This document shows positions 34,576-43,768 of a stretch of 54,858 nucleotides of DNA, piece after piece (positions within the stretch are counted from its first letter, which is position 1; each line of letters opens with the position of its first letter). Source of the DNA: Bacteroidota bacterium (GTDB lineage Bacteria; Bacteroidota; Bacteroidia; Chitinophagales; Saprospiraceae); NCBI GenBank assembly GCA_024277695.1, contig JAJRUR010000076.1:1-54858 (forward strand), in the 5' to 3' direction. The notes beneath the pieces are model-generated. The model worked only from the letters and a program-made list of their open reading frames with translations, was not told the origin of the DNA and did no database searches. The position numbers and the translations under genes were made by a program.

Positions 34576-35295
34576 ATTTTTTTGTGCTATGATGACAGTC
34601 TCTTCGGATTTGAAACCATAGAGATTGTCCTTTTCTACTTCAAAGTTTTTGCTTTGGATATCGAAACCTACACTACGGAGGCGATGGACCAGTCCTGATA
34701 TGGAGTAGATTCTTACATGGTCTTTCTGCCCAAAGTGGATGAGCCGATCTTCAGGACGCGTTATTGCTGCATTTTCGTAGATGCTTCCGGACTTAAAGGG
34801 AGTTTGGATATAACATAGTCCACCGGGTTTTAAAATTCTCCATAATTCGCGCATGGCTGGTAGATCATCGGTGACATGTTCTAGTATATGATAGCAAATG
34901 ATGATATCAAAACTATTATCCTTTTCTTGGATAGATTCTATATTTAGTTGTTTATCTGCTTGAAATTCGTCGGAATAGTCCGAAGTGGTATAGTTAAGCC
35001 CTGGTATGGATAGTATTTTTGATCTAAGACATTTCGGTGGCGAAAAATGGAGAATTGTCTTATTTTGGATGTCATCCTGGATGATCGACCACAGTCGCCG
35101 TGTTCTACCCAAAGATCCGCACCGAGGACAAAGCTGATCACCATTTTTTAGGTTTACGAATCGCGACATAGAAAACAAACATATATTGCATTGAAATGTA
35201 TTGCCGTAGTAAGGTAATGCTACTATATATCTTAGGATGCTTTCATATCGTTTGAGCGCTGAAGAGGGTAGCAGACGTTTTACAAATTCATACAT
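34561..35295 (-). CDS. SAM-dependent methyltransferase with zinc-ribbon
   Basis: I start it at ATG 35295 (244 residues, MYEFVKRLLPSS), 22 bases after the fumarase stop; the open frame from 35352 overlaps fumC. The N-terminal part has a four-cysteine zinc-ribbon (CNIC ... CPRC, about 35-65) followed by RTRRLW. The Rossmann core is a class I methyltransferase: ILHFSPPKCLRSKI, the acidic motif around TSDYSDEF, DIIICYHILEHVTDDLPAM and RILKPGGLCYIQTPF. The zinc-ribbon and class I layout is common in polysaccharide or lipid-modifying enzymes, but the substrate is unknown. The last five codons lie inside the P1 stem of rnpB on the other strand. Confidence 0.85.
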   Translation of the reverse strand: MYEFVKRLLPSSALKRYESILRYIVALPYYGNTFQCNICLFSMSRFVNLKNGDQLCPRCGSLGRTRRLWSIIQDDIQNKTILHFSPPKCLRSKILSIPGLNYTTSDYSDEFQADKQLNIESIQEKDNSFDIIICYHILEHVTDDLPAMRELWRILKPGGLCYIQTPFKSGSIYENAAITRPEDRLIHFGQKDHVRIYSISGLVHRLRSVGFDIQSKNFEVEKDNLYGFKSEETVIIAQKNGIRR

Positions 35296-35317
35296 AGTTA
35301 TCAATAGATACTCGGTA

Positions 35318-36700
35318 TCAAACCATTTTTTCAGGTCGTACCCATTGGTCAAACTCTTTTTCGGAAAGAAAGCCCAGGGATACGGCTGCTTCCTTCAGCG
35401 TAGTACCTTCGGCATAAGCTTTTTTGGCAATTTTAGCAGCCTTGTCATATCCGATTTTTGTATTGAGTGCGGTGACGAGCATGAGCGAATTATGGAGATT
35501 TTGATCTATGCGCTTTCGGTTAGGCTCCAGGCCTGCGATACAATTTTCATCGAAACTATTACATGCATCACCGATGAGGCGCGCCGAAATCAAAAAATTA
35601 TAAATCATCACCGGTTTAAATACATTGAGCTCAAACTGACCTTGCATACCAGCTACATTTATAGTTACATCATTGCCTATGACTTGAGCCATAGCCATAG
35701 TAAGTGCTTCTGCTTGGGTGGGATTGACCTTGCCGGGCATAATGCTTGATCCGGGTTCATTGGCAGGGATGAGGATTTCACCGATTCCGGAACGGGGACC
35801 GGAGGCAAGCATACGGATATCATTGCCGATTTTCATCAAAGAGCAGGCGACGGTTTTTAGTGCACCGTGTGCCTCTACGATGGCATCATGTGCTGCGAGT
35901 GCTTCGAATTTATTCTTGGCAGTCAGGAAGGGTAGTCCTGTGTTTTGGGCTATTTTTTTGGCGACAAGTTGAGCGTACCCTTTAGGGGTATTGAGTCCGG
36001 TGCCTACAGCTGTACCACCTAAAGCGAGCTCGCGGAGATGTTTTAGACTATTTTGAATGGCTGCCATACCATGGTCGAGTTGAGATACATATCCGGAGAG
36101 TTCTTGACCAAGAGTTAGTGGAGTAGCATCCATAAAGTGGGTGCGACCGATCTTAACTATTTTACCAAAAGCCTTGGATTTTTGGTCGAGTGTGTCACGT
36201 AGTTTTTTGATTCCCGGAAGGGTAGTGTGGATCAGCATTGTATAGGCAGCTATGTGCATAGCGGTGGGAAAGGTATCGTTGGATGACTGTGATTTATTGA
36301 CATCGTCATTGGGGTGGAGCACTTTTTTGGTATCAGTAAGTTTCCCTTTTTTGAGTACATGAGCACGATGGGCGATCACTTCATTGACATTCATATTGGA
36401 CTGGGTACCGGAACCGGTTTGCCATACGACTAATGGAAATTGGTCGTCGAGCTTTCCGGCGTAGATTTCATTACATACGCGCTCGATGAGTTTGGCTTTG
36501 GACTTAGTCAAGACACCAAGTTCGGCATTGGTCTGCGCTGCGGATTTTTTGAGCACGGCAAAGGCTCGAATGATCTCCTTAGGCATCCTTTGTCCCCCGA
36601 TTTTAAAATTTTGTAGAGAGCGCTGGGTCTGTGCTCCCCAATATTTGTCTGCAGGGACTTTGACTGCGCCTATACTGTCGTATTCTGTACGGTAGTTCAT
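35318..36700 (-). CDS. fumC: Class II fumarate hydratase
   Basis: 460 residues, full length for the iron-independent FumC, which interconverts fumarate and malate in the TCA cycle. Motifs: TGSGTQSNMNVNEVIAHRA, the HPNDDVNKSQSSNDTFPTAM active-site region, GRTHFMDATPLTLGQE, GGTAVGTGLN, and the superfamily signature GSSIMPGKVNPTQAE (about 314-328) with the catalytic serine loop. No residue appears to be missing. A methyltransferase gene follows 22 bases downstream on the same strand and may be cotranscribed. Confidence 0.97.
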   Translation of the reverse strand: MNYRTEYDSIGAVKVPADKYWGAQTQRSLQNFKIGGQRMPKEIIRAFAVLKKSAAQTNAELGVLTKSKAKLIERVCNEIYAGKLDDQFPLVVWQTGSGTQSNMNVNEVIAHRAHVLKKGKLTDTKKVLHPNDDVNKSQSSNDTFPTAMHIAAYTMLIHTTLPGIKKLRDTLDQKSKAFGKIVKIGRTHFMDATPLTLGQELSGYVSQLDHGMAAIQNSLKHLRELALGGTAVGTGLNTPKGYAQLVAKKIAQNTGLPFLTAKNKFEALAAHDAIVEAHGALKTVACSLMKIGNDIRMLASGPRSGIGEILIPANEPGSSIMPGKVNPTQAEALTMAMAQVIGNDVTINVAGMQGQFELNVFKPVMIYNFLISARLIGDACNSFDENCIAGLEPNRKRIDQNLHNSLMLVTALNTKIGYDKAAKIAKKAYAEGTTLKEAAVSLGFLSEKEFDQWVRPEKMV

Positions 36701-36735
36701 GGTTATAAGATTTTATGTCTGATATAAAATAAGCT

Positions 36736-36743
36736 CAAATCTA
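36736..36743 (-). promoter_or_regulatory. -7 box of fumC
   Basis: CAAATCTA reads TAGATTTG on the minus strand, matching TAnnTTTG, 36 bases before ATG 36700. No clear -33 box. Confidence 0.4.
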
Positions 36744-36853
36744 CGGAGTTTAGAGCTATTCATCTCATTGTGTGTATAAAGTTTTGCTCTTTATAAACAA
36801 TCTTACAAATGAAGGGTTTTAAATCTATCAATCATTTAAAAAAAATCAAAATT

Positions 36854-37462
36854 ATGTCATTTGTACTACCGGATTTACCTTATGCTTTTGATGCTTTAGA
36901 GCCTCATATCGATGCTCGAACGATGGAGATTCATCACGGCAAGCATCATAATGGATATACCAACAAACTCAATGCTGCGATTGCAGGCACTGCACTCGAA
37001 GGTAAGACTATCGAAGAAATATTAGCTGGTATATCATCAGCTTCTACTGCTGTTCGGAATAATGGTGGAGGCTATTATAACCATGCACTGTTTTGGACGG
37101 TGATGTCTCCCGATGGAGGAGGTGAGCCTACAGGCGCATTAGCCCAAGCCATCCAAAATGCTTTTGGTTCTTTTGAGGACTTTAAAGAGGCTTTTTCTGC
37201 TGCTGCCAAAACACGCTTTGGATCAGGTTGGGCTTGGTTGAGCGTAGATTCTAATGGAAAACTTCAAGTGAGTTCTACACCAAACCAAGACAATCCGCTG
37301 ATGGATATCGCAGAAGTGCGTGGTACGCCGATTCTGGGATTGGATGTTTGGGAACACGCCTATTATCTCAATTACCAAAACCGAAGACCTGACTATGTCG
37401 CTGCTTTTTTTAATGTAATACATTGGGATGAAGTCGCCAAAAAATATAATGCACTAGTCTAA
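36854..37462 (+). CDS. Superoxide dismutase, Mn-type features
   Basis: I start it at ATG 36854 (202 residues, MSFVLPDLPYAFDALEPHID), the normal N-terminus of the family; the ATG at 36809 would add 15 Lys-rich residues from the leader. Metal ligands are His27 (in MEIHHGKHHNGY), the His of GGGYYNHALFW, and Asp and His in LDVWEHAYYLNYQNRRPDYV. The second-sphere pattern NNGGGYYNH together with TPNQDNPL (Gln from the C-terminal half) is that of Mn or cambialistic enzymes rather than strict Fe enzymes. It dismutates superoxide in the cytosol. A terminator follows at 37494. Confidence 0.95.
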   Translation: MSFVLPDLPYAFDALEPHIDARTMEIHHGKHHNGYTNKLNAAIAGTALEGKTIEEILAGISSASTAVRNNGGGYYNHALFWTVMSPDGGGEPTGALAQAIQNAFGSFEDFKEAFSAAAKTRFGSGWAWLSVDSNGKLQVSSTPNQDNPLMDIAEVRGTPILGLDVWEHAYYLNYQNRRPDYVAAFFNVIHWDEVAKKYNALV

Positions 37463-37493
37463 GAAAGATATAGTTTAAAAAATGCTTACTTTT

Positions 37494-37528
37494 AAAGCCT
37501 CGATAAATTTTTATCGAGGCTTTTTTTT
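37494..37528 (+). terminator. Rho-independent terminator after superoxide dismutase gene
   Basis: AAGCCTCGATAAA and TTTATCGAGGCTT form a perfect hairpin with a T tract at 37521-37528. The T tract runs directly into the ATG (37529) of the next gene. Confidence 0.93.
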
Positions 37529-38029
37529 ATGCAATATATACTAAAAACAGAACGATTTTACTTGCGTCGGTTTATTCCTGATGATGCGAAACATATCTAT
37601 GCTCTCCATGCTGATCCGGAGATTATGTTTTTTACAGCAGACACACCCTTTGTATCTGTACAAGAAGCTCGAAATTTTATCAAGTCTTATCCCTATTACA
37701 AAAGAGATGGCTTTGGTCGATGGGCGGTCATACCTATTAGAAATCAAAATATGATCGGATGGTGTGGATTGCAATATAATGAGCTCCATCTAGTCGATCT
37801 GAGTTTTCGCTTTTTTAAGAAGTTTTGGAATCAAGGTATAGCTACCGAAGTAGCAACTGCTTGTCTGAATTATGGGCTGCATGTATTGAAACTACAAAGA
37901 ATCGTCGCTCGTGTACATGCCGATCACCTTGCATCCATTCGCGTAATCCAAAAATTGGGTATGAAATATTATACTACCGATAAATGTAGAGGAGTATCCG
38001 GATTCTTGTATTTCGAAACAACGAATTAA
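37529..38029 (+). CDS. GNAT N-acetyltransferase (RimJ/RimL-like)
   Basis: 166 residues. The opening ILKTERFYLRRFIPDDAKHI is the normal start of this family, so ATG 37529 is very likely right even though it abuts the terminator of the previous gene. The acetyl-CoA binding region is FFKKFWNQGIATEVATACLNY with the Gln-Gly-x-Ala loop, and the C-terminal IVARVHADHLASIRVIQKLG is typical. Such enzymes acetylate protein N-termini or small amines; the substrate here is unknown. With no room for a leader, its mRNA must come from read-through of the terminator or a promoter inside the upstream gene. Confidence 0.9.
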   Translation: MQYILKTERFYLRRFIPDDAKHIYALHADPEIMFFTADTPFVSVQEARNFIKSYPYYKRDGFGRWAVIPIRNQNMIGWCGLQYNELHLVDLSFRFFKKFWNQGIATEVATACLNYGLHVLKLQRIVARVHADHLASIRVIQKLGMKYYTTDKCRGVSGFLYFETTN

Positions 38030-38187
38030 TCTTAGAATGAGCTACTCGTCTCTTTCTAGGAGTGATAATTATTACAAATTCTTATCTGTTTTTTACGCAT
38101 ACTCATTATGCACAATACTGTATTTAATTATAATGATATTTGAGCTATTGAATTAATTTTTTTAACATCAAACAAAACAATTAACCG

Positions 38188-41100
38188 ATGACCATACGAT
38201 TTTATGTAGTACAATTTGTTTTACTCTCTATCTTGTTTTCCTCCTGCAAACGTAATATATCCAAAAAAGACAATGCATTTTTTACACAATATGTCGCTGC
38301 ATTTACCGCCGGAGAAATTGATGTCGATGACGAAATCATTGTAGAGTTTGCTACGGAGCTCAGTCCGGCACAACAAAATACCATAGCCAACTCTGCTGTC
38401 CTCCGTTTTGAGCCGCGTATCAAAGGAAAAGCTGATTTTGTCAATAGCAGAACATTCCGATTCATACCGGAAGAACACTTACTATACGGAACACAATACA
38501 CAGCATCAGTTAATCTGAAAAAAGTTTTTCCAATGATCGAAACCGACGAATATTTTCGTTTTTCATTCGGAACCAAACACCAATCATATACCTACACCAA
38601 TGAAGGATTAAAAACCTACAACGTGGACGACCCTTCTTTACAATATATAAGTTTTGAGTTCAAAACCAATGCAGCAGCGTATCCTGATCAAATCAAAAAA
38701 ATGGTGCATCTTGAGATTGATGGTCGAAAACCAAAAATAAAATGGCAGCATTTTGACAGTGAAAATAGACACCTCTTGAGGGTGGACTCTATACGAAGAA
38801 CAGCAGAACCGCAACAACTTATCATGGATATCAATGGCAAAAGAATCGGGGCAGAATCCAAGGATCGTATCCGATATCAAATACCTAAAGCTGGCGAGTT
38901 TTTTTTGGTCAACCATCAAATGGTGCGAAAAAATAATCCATATATACGACTCGTCTTTTCAGATCCTATCGACCCAAAAATGGACCTAAAAGGTCTGGTA
39001 TATATTCCTGATATAAATGCACAATACGATGTAAAGGGCAATGAGATTCTATACTATCCATCTCAAAACTTGATAGGCGATTATGATCTGTATATCGACA
39101 AAGCTATACGCAATGTACAAAACCATAGCTTACAAAATCCTCAGACCATCAAGATACATTTTCAAAAATACCATCCCGAAATAGCTCTAAAAAGTAAAGG
39201 TGTCATACTCCCAAACTCTTCCGGATTGTTCCTGCCCATCCGTGCTGTCAATCTTTCGGCCATACGTGTAAGAGTCGTCCGCATCATGGCCAAAAATATA
39301 TCTTTTTTCTTACAGAACAACAGTTATGATGGTGATGAACAGTTAAAAAGAGTCGGCCGTATAATCTATGAAGGAATCGTTCCACTCAAACTCAAAAAAG
39401 GCCAATATCGCGGTAGTTGGAGTGACTTTACCTTAGATCTGACGCAGTTTTTTGATGCAGAACCCGGAGCTATCTATCGAATATATCTCGCTATGGATTA
39501 CAATGCCTCTACCTATCCCTGTAAGCAAGAAGAAGAACAGGCAAAATCCGTCTTTGTGGATTATTCGGAGAATGACCCATTCATAAAAAATGATCAAAAC
39601 TACTGGGACTATTTTGGCTATGACATCAATAGAAATCGCTCCGAAGCTTTCAACTGGAGAGATCGTCGAAATCCTTGCAAACCTTCATACTATCTAGACA
39701 GAAGAAATGTCATCAGCCAAAATGTTTTGGCATCCAATCTTGGCTTGATGGCCAAAACGGACGATCAGGGTTTGGCAGTCACCGTAACCGACCTAATCCA
39801 TGCCAATCCACTCTCAGGTGTAGAATTGAGCATACTCAACTTTCAAGGAGGCGAAATAGCTAAGGCCAAAACCAATGATGAAGGTATGGCGCGCATCGAA
39901 TTTAAAGGCAAACCTTATTTGCTTGTAGCATCCTTAGGACATCAGCGCGGATACTTGCGACTCGCCGAAGGCGATGTGCGCTCGCTCAGTATGTTTGAAG
40001 TCGAAGGTGTAAAAGCTACGGATGGTATTAAGCTTTTTCAATATGCCGACCGAGATGTATGGCGACCGGGAGATATGATCTACCTTCAGGCAGTTATCGA
40101 AAATAAGCAAGAACAATTACCACTCGGCCACCCAATCATTTTTGAACTTTTTGACCCTAAAGACAAGCTCGTCTATAAAGACATCGTCAGTTACAACGGT
40201 AACAGTATATATCCTTTTCACATAAAAACCAATCCAAATAGCATTACGGGAGTTTGGAGATCCGTCATCAAAATCGGTAACCAATCTTTTAGCAAAAATC
40301 TAAGTGTAGAGACCATTAAGCCCAATCGTCTCAAGATCGATATCCACCCGGATAAGCCCTTTTTTGATGCATCGGACAAAAAGCTGCGTTTTGAACTTCG
40401 CGCCGCTTGGCTACATGGAGCCAAAGTTGCGTATCTTCGCACCGACGTACGCATGAAGATGCGCCCCTTGCATACCACTTTTGATGACTACGAAAACTAT
40501 AGCTTTGACGACCGAACCCGATCTTTCAAAGACAAAGAGCATCTAATCTTTGAAGGTAAACTCGATGAGGACGGTAAGAGGAATATCTACTATCCTATCA
40601 AAATACATGCACAAGTTCCCGGAAAACTTAGTTTTGACCTCACCACCAAGGTGTACGAACCGGGTGGTAATTTTAGTATTGATCGCTTTGATATACCATA
40701 TGCACCATATGACTATTACGTCGGCATAAAAATACCTAAGGGTAATGGATGGCGAAATGCACTGATGCACAACGAAACGAATATCATGCAGATCGTTTCA
40801 TTGGATCCTTCCGGAAATAAAGCAGACGAGCGAAATCTGAAGATCGAGCTCTTCAGAATAGACAGAAGCTGGTGGTGGGACTATACCGATAGCCGATCCA
40901 ACTTCATCAACAACCAATATCTCAAAAAGATCAAGACGGAAGAAGTCACCACTAGATATGGTAAGGCTCAGTATCACATACCATCAGATATAAAATGGGG
41001 GATGTATCTGATCCGTGTAGTGGATACTAAAAGTGGACATGCCACAAGTGAGCTATTCAGAATGAGCTACAACTGGGATCAGCAAAATCAAGCCGGTACT

Positions 41101-43740
41101 CCTGATGACATCAAGGAAGGCGCCAAGATGCTTCAGATGGAACCCGACAAAGATCGATACAATATCGGTGAGCGTGTCCGCATAAATTTGCCTAAAATCA
41201 AAACCGGCCGAATCCTGGTAAGCCTGGAAAAAGGATCGACCATCTTAGAGCAGTTTTGGGCAGATGCCACTTCCAAACAATCCAAAATCGAATTTATTAC
41301 TAGGCCGGAGATGGCACCCAATGTCTATGTACATGTCAGTCTGCTCCAACCACATGACCAGACTGTCAATGACCTGCCGATTAGACTCTATGGTGTCCAA
41401 TCTATTGAAGTGAATGACCAGAGCAATCGTCTGCTGCCGGATATCAAAACTCCGGACACATGGCGACCGGAGACGACACAAAAGATCACCGTTTCCGAAT
41501 CGAATGGACATGCTATGGAATATACATTGGCTATAGTGGATGAGGGTCTGCTGGCATTGACTAACTTTCAGACTCCCGACCTTCATAAACATTTTTATGC
41601 CAAAGAGGCACTTTTAGTACAGACCTGGGATATGTATGATTGGGTTATCGGTGCACAAAGTGGCGAGCTGGCAAGCTTGCTCTCCGTTGGTGGAGATGCT
41701 TCCAAACCCAATTATGGCGCGATGAAGGCCAATCGTTTTCCTCCTATGGTACGATTTATAGGTCCATTTAAACTCAAAGCAGGTGCCCACAATGAACACA
41801 CTATCGATGTGCCCAATTATGTAGGGGCAGTCCGGGTTATGGTCGTTGCAGCTGATCAAGGCAAATACGGACGAGTTGACAAAAATATTTTAGTCAAAAA
41901 ACCTCTCATGGTGCAGGCGACCCTGCCCAGAGTATTGGGACCGGGCGAAAGGCTCAGTATGCCCATCAGTGTATTTGCACTCGAAGACAAAATCAAAGAT
42001 GTGCGCATAACGCTGAAGACCAACGCTTTGATCAATACGCTGAACAAATCCCAAACTATACATTTTGATAAAACGGGTGATCAAGTCGTTTATTTTGACT
42101 TAGATATTCCGAAGCAGATCGGAATAGCGGATATCCAAATATCCGCTGTCTCAGCGGACGAACGGGCTACAGAAAATATCCAAATTGAAGTACGTGCACC
42201 CAATCCGTTGATGAGCGAAAGACTATTCTACCGCTTAGATCCCGGAGATCAATTGGATACAGTGGTGGCGGCTATCGGGATACAAGGCACCAATGAAGCA
42301 CGCATAGAGCTGACGCACCAATTGCCTATCAACTTATCGGAGCGACTCAGTTATTTGACCGGATATCCACATGGATGTATTGAGCAAACCACCTCTTCAG
42401 TATTTCCACAGCTTTATTTGGATAAAATCATTTCCATGGATACCGGCCGGATCAGTACCATCGAAGCTAATATCAAAGCCGGAATCCGGCGCATCTATAG
42501 TATGCAACTGCCTAACGGTGGCATCGGTTATTGGCCGGGAGATAGAACAGCCTCTGCCTGGGGGACCAATTACGCAGGTCATTTTATGCTAGAAGCTAAA
42601 AATAAAGGGTATCGGCTACCCGAAGCATATCTAAATTCTTGGTCAAAATACCAGACCAAAATGGCCAATCACTGGTTGCCGAGTAGTTATACTTATCGAA
42701 ATGCAGACCTGATTCAGGCCTACCGCCTTTATACTTTGGCTTTGGCCAATAAACCGGCCATCGGTGCTATGAACCGATTGCGCAATGAGGCAAATCTGTC
42801 GGATCAAGCCAAATGGAGACTGGCGCTCAGTTATGCACTGATCGGTCAACAAGCCACGGCACTCCAATTGATCAACAGAGCTCAAGTAGATCTCCCTAAG
42901 TATCGTTCACATTCTTTTACTTTTGGGTCTGCATCTCGTGATCAAGCAATGATTTTAGAAACTTTAATGGCTTTGGATGTAGGCACAACTCAAGAATCTA
43001 CTATCCAAAAACTCATAGAAATACTGAGCAACAAACTCAACTCCAAGCACTGGTACAACACACAAGAAACTGCATATATGCTTCTATCTTTGGCAAAATA
43101 TATCCAACGGACTCAAGTAGCCGGGGTATATTCTGCTGACTTGAGTGTAGGACAGGAGACTATAAAAATCGATAAGTCTGATAGGCTTTTTGCCAAAAAA
43201 ATCCATCTAAATGCAGACGATACCCGCATAAATATCAATAATACAGGATCATCTACGATCTACTTTAATCTGATCAGACAAGGCATTCCACTACGTACAA
43301 AGGATGTAAAACTGGACGATAATTTGGAGATGAAAATCCGATATCTAGACTTAAATGGCAATACACTTGACCCCAAAAGTTTGACTCAAGGTACGGACTT
43401 TCAGATTGAAGTCAAGGTAAAGAATCCGGGATTGTTAGGTGCCTATCACAATCTTGCCTTGACGCAGATATTTCCGGGAGGATGGGAGATTCATAATGAT
43501 CGTTTGGATAACAGGACAACTACAACCGGGGCTACTTATGACTATCGGGACATTCGAGATGATCGCGTACTTATGTATTTTGGCTTACAGCCCAATGAAG
43601 AAAAGCGATTTGTGACCCGTCTCAATGCGTCGTATTCCGGAGAGTATTATATGCCCTCCATCCAAGCAGAAGCAATGTATGATCGGGATATTAGGGCTGT
43701 CAGCCCGGGTGAAATGATTCGTGTAGTCGCTGCGGATTAG
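38188..43740 (+). CDS. Bacterial alpha-2-macroglobulin lipoprotein with thioester
   Basis: 1850 residues. The lipobox is FSSC at about 17-20, so it is lipid-anchored. Macroglobulin-like MG domains fill roughly 30-900, with the A2M family segment near 1080-1200 (AIVDEGLLALTNF) and the bait-like and ANA regions between. The thioester motif GCIEQ, in YPHGCIEQTTSSVFPQL, is at about 1394-1399, so covalent trapping of proteases should be possible. The alpha/alpha-toroid thioester domain follows (NGGIGYWPGDRTASAWGTNY) and a receptor-binding-like beta domain ends it. It is 28 bases upstream of pbpC, the same pairing as yfhM-pbpC in E. coli, where the pair is thought to guard and repair the wall after attack. 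Confidence 0.96.
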   Translation: MTIRFYVVQFVLLSILFSSCKRNISKKDNAFFTQYVAAFTAGEIDVDDEIIVEFATELSPAQQNTIANSAVLRFEPRIKGKADFVNSRTFRFIPEEHLLYGTQYTASVNLKKVFPMIETDEYFRFSFGTKHQSYTYTNEGLKTYNVDDPSLQYISFEFKTNAAAYPDQIKKMVHLEIDGRKPKIKWQHFDSENRHLLRVDSIRRTAEPQQLIMDINGKRIGAESKDRIRYQIPKAGEFFLVNHQMVRKNNPYIRLVFSDPIDPKMDLKGLVYIPDINAQYDVKGNEILYYPSQNLIGDYDLYIDKAIRNVQNHSLQNPQTIKIHFQKYHPEIALKSKGVILPNSSGLFLPIRAVNLSAIRVRVVRIMAKNISFFLQNNSYDGDEQLKRVGRIIYEGIVPLKLKKGQYRGSWSDFTLDLTQFFDAEPGAIYRIYLAMDYNASTYPCKQEEEQAKSVFVDYSENDPFIKNDQNYWDYFGYDINRNRSEAFNWRDRRNPCKPSYYLDRRNVISQNVLASNLGLMAKTDDQGLAVTVTDLIHANPLSGVELSILNFQGGEIAKAKTNDEGMARIEFKGKPYLLVASLGHQRGYLRLAEGDVRSLSMFEVEGVKATDGIKLFQYADRDVWRPGDMIYLQAVIENKQEQLPLGHPIIFELFDPKDKLVYKDIVSYNGNSIYPFHIKTNPNSITGVWRSVIKIGNQSFSKNLSVETIKPNRLKIDIHPDKPFFDASDKKLRFELRAAWLHGAKVAYLRTDVRMKMRPLHTTFDDYENYSFDDRTRSFKDKEHLIFEGKLDEDGKRNIYYPIKIHAQVPGKLSFDLTTKVYEPGGNFSIDRFDIPYAPYDYYVGIKIPKGNGWRNALMHNETNIMQIVSLDPSGNKADERNLKIELFRIDRSWWWDYTDSRSNFINNQYLKKIKTEEVTTRYGKAQYHIPSDIKWGMYLIRVVDTKSGHATSELFRMSYNWDQQNQAGTPDDIKEGAKMLQMEPDKDRYNIGERVRINLPKIKTGRILVSLEKGSTILEQFWADATSKQSKIEFITRPEMAPNVYVHVSLLQPHDQTVNDLPIRLYGVQSIEVNDQSNRLLPDIKTPDTWRPETTQKITVSESNGHAMEYTLAIVDEGLLALTNFQTPDLHKHFYAKEALLVQTWDMYDWVIGAQSGELASLLSVGGDASKPNYGAMKANRFPPMVRFIGPFKLKAGAHNEHTIDVPNYVGAVRVMVVAADQGKYGRVDKNILVKKPLMVQATLPRVLGPGERLSMPISVFALEDKIKDVRITLKTNALINTLNKSQTIHFDKTGDQVVYFDLDIPKQIGIADIQISAVSADERATENIQIEVRAPNPLMSERLFYRLDPGDQLDTVVAAIGIQGTNEARIELTHQLPINLSERLSYLTGYPHGCIEQTTSSVFPQLYLDKIISMDTGRISTIEANIKAGIRRIYSMQLPNGGIGYWPGDRTASAWGTNYAGHFMLEAKNKGYRLPEAYLNSWSKYQTKMANHWLPSSYTYRNADLIQAYRLYTLALANKPAIGAMNRLRNEANLSDQAKWRLALSYALIGQQATALQLINRAQVDLPKYRSHSFTFGSASRDQAMILETLMALDVGTTQESTIQKLIEILSNKLNSKHWYNTQETAYMLLSLAKYIQRTQVAGVYSADLSVGQETIKIDKSDRLFAKKIHLNADDTRININNTGSSTIYFNLIRQGIPLRTKDVKLDDNLEMKIRYLDLNGNTLDPKSLTQGTDFQIEVKVKNPGLLGAYHNLALTQIFPGGWEIHNDRLDNRTTTTGATYDYRDIRDDRVLMYFGLQPNEEKRFVTRLNASYSGEYYMPSIQAEAMYDRDIRAVSPGEMIRVVAAD

Positions 43741-43768
43741 AGAGATATTGTAAGCAATCTACTTTTAG

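Noticed and set aside
36809..36853. Longer superoxide dismutase start at 36809
   Set aside because: It would add 15 Lys/Ile-rich residues that look like translated leader; the family N-terminus begins at 36854.
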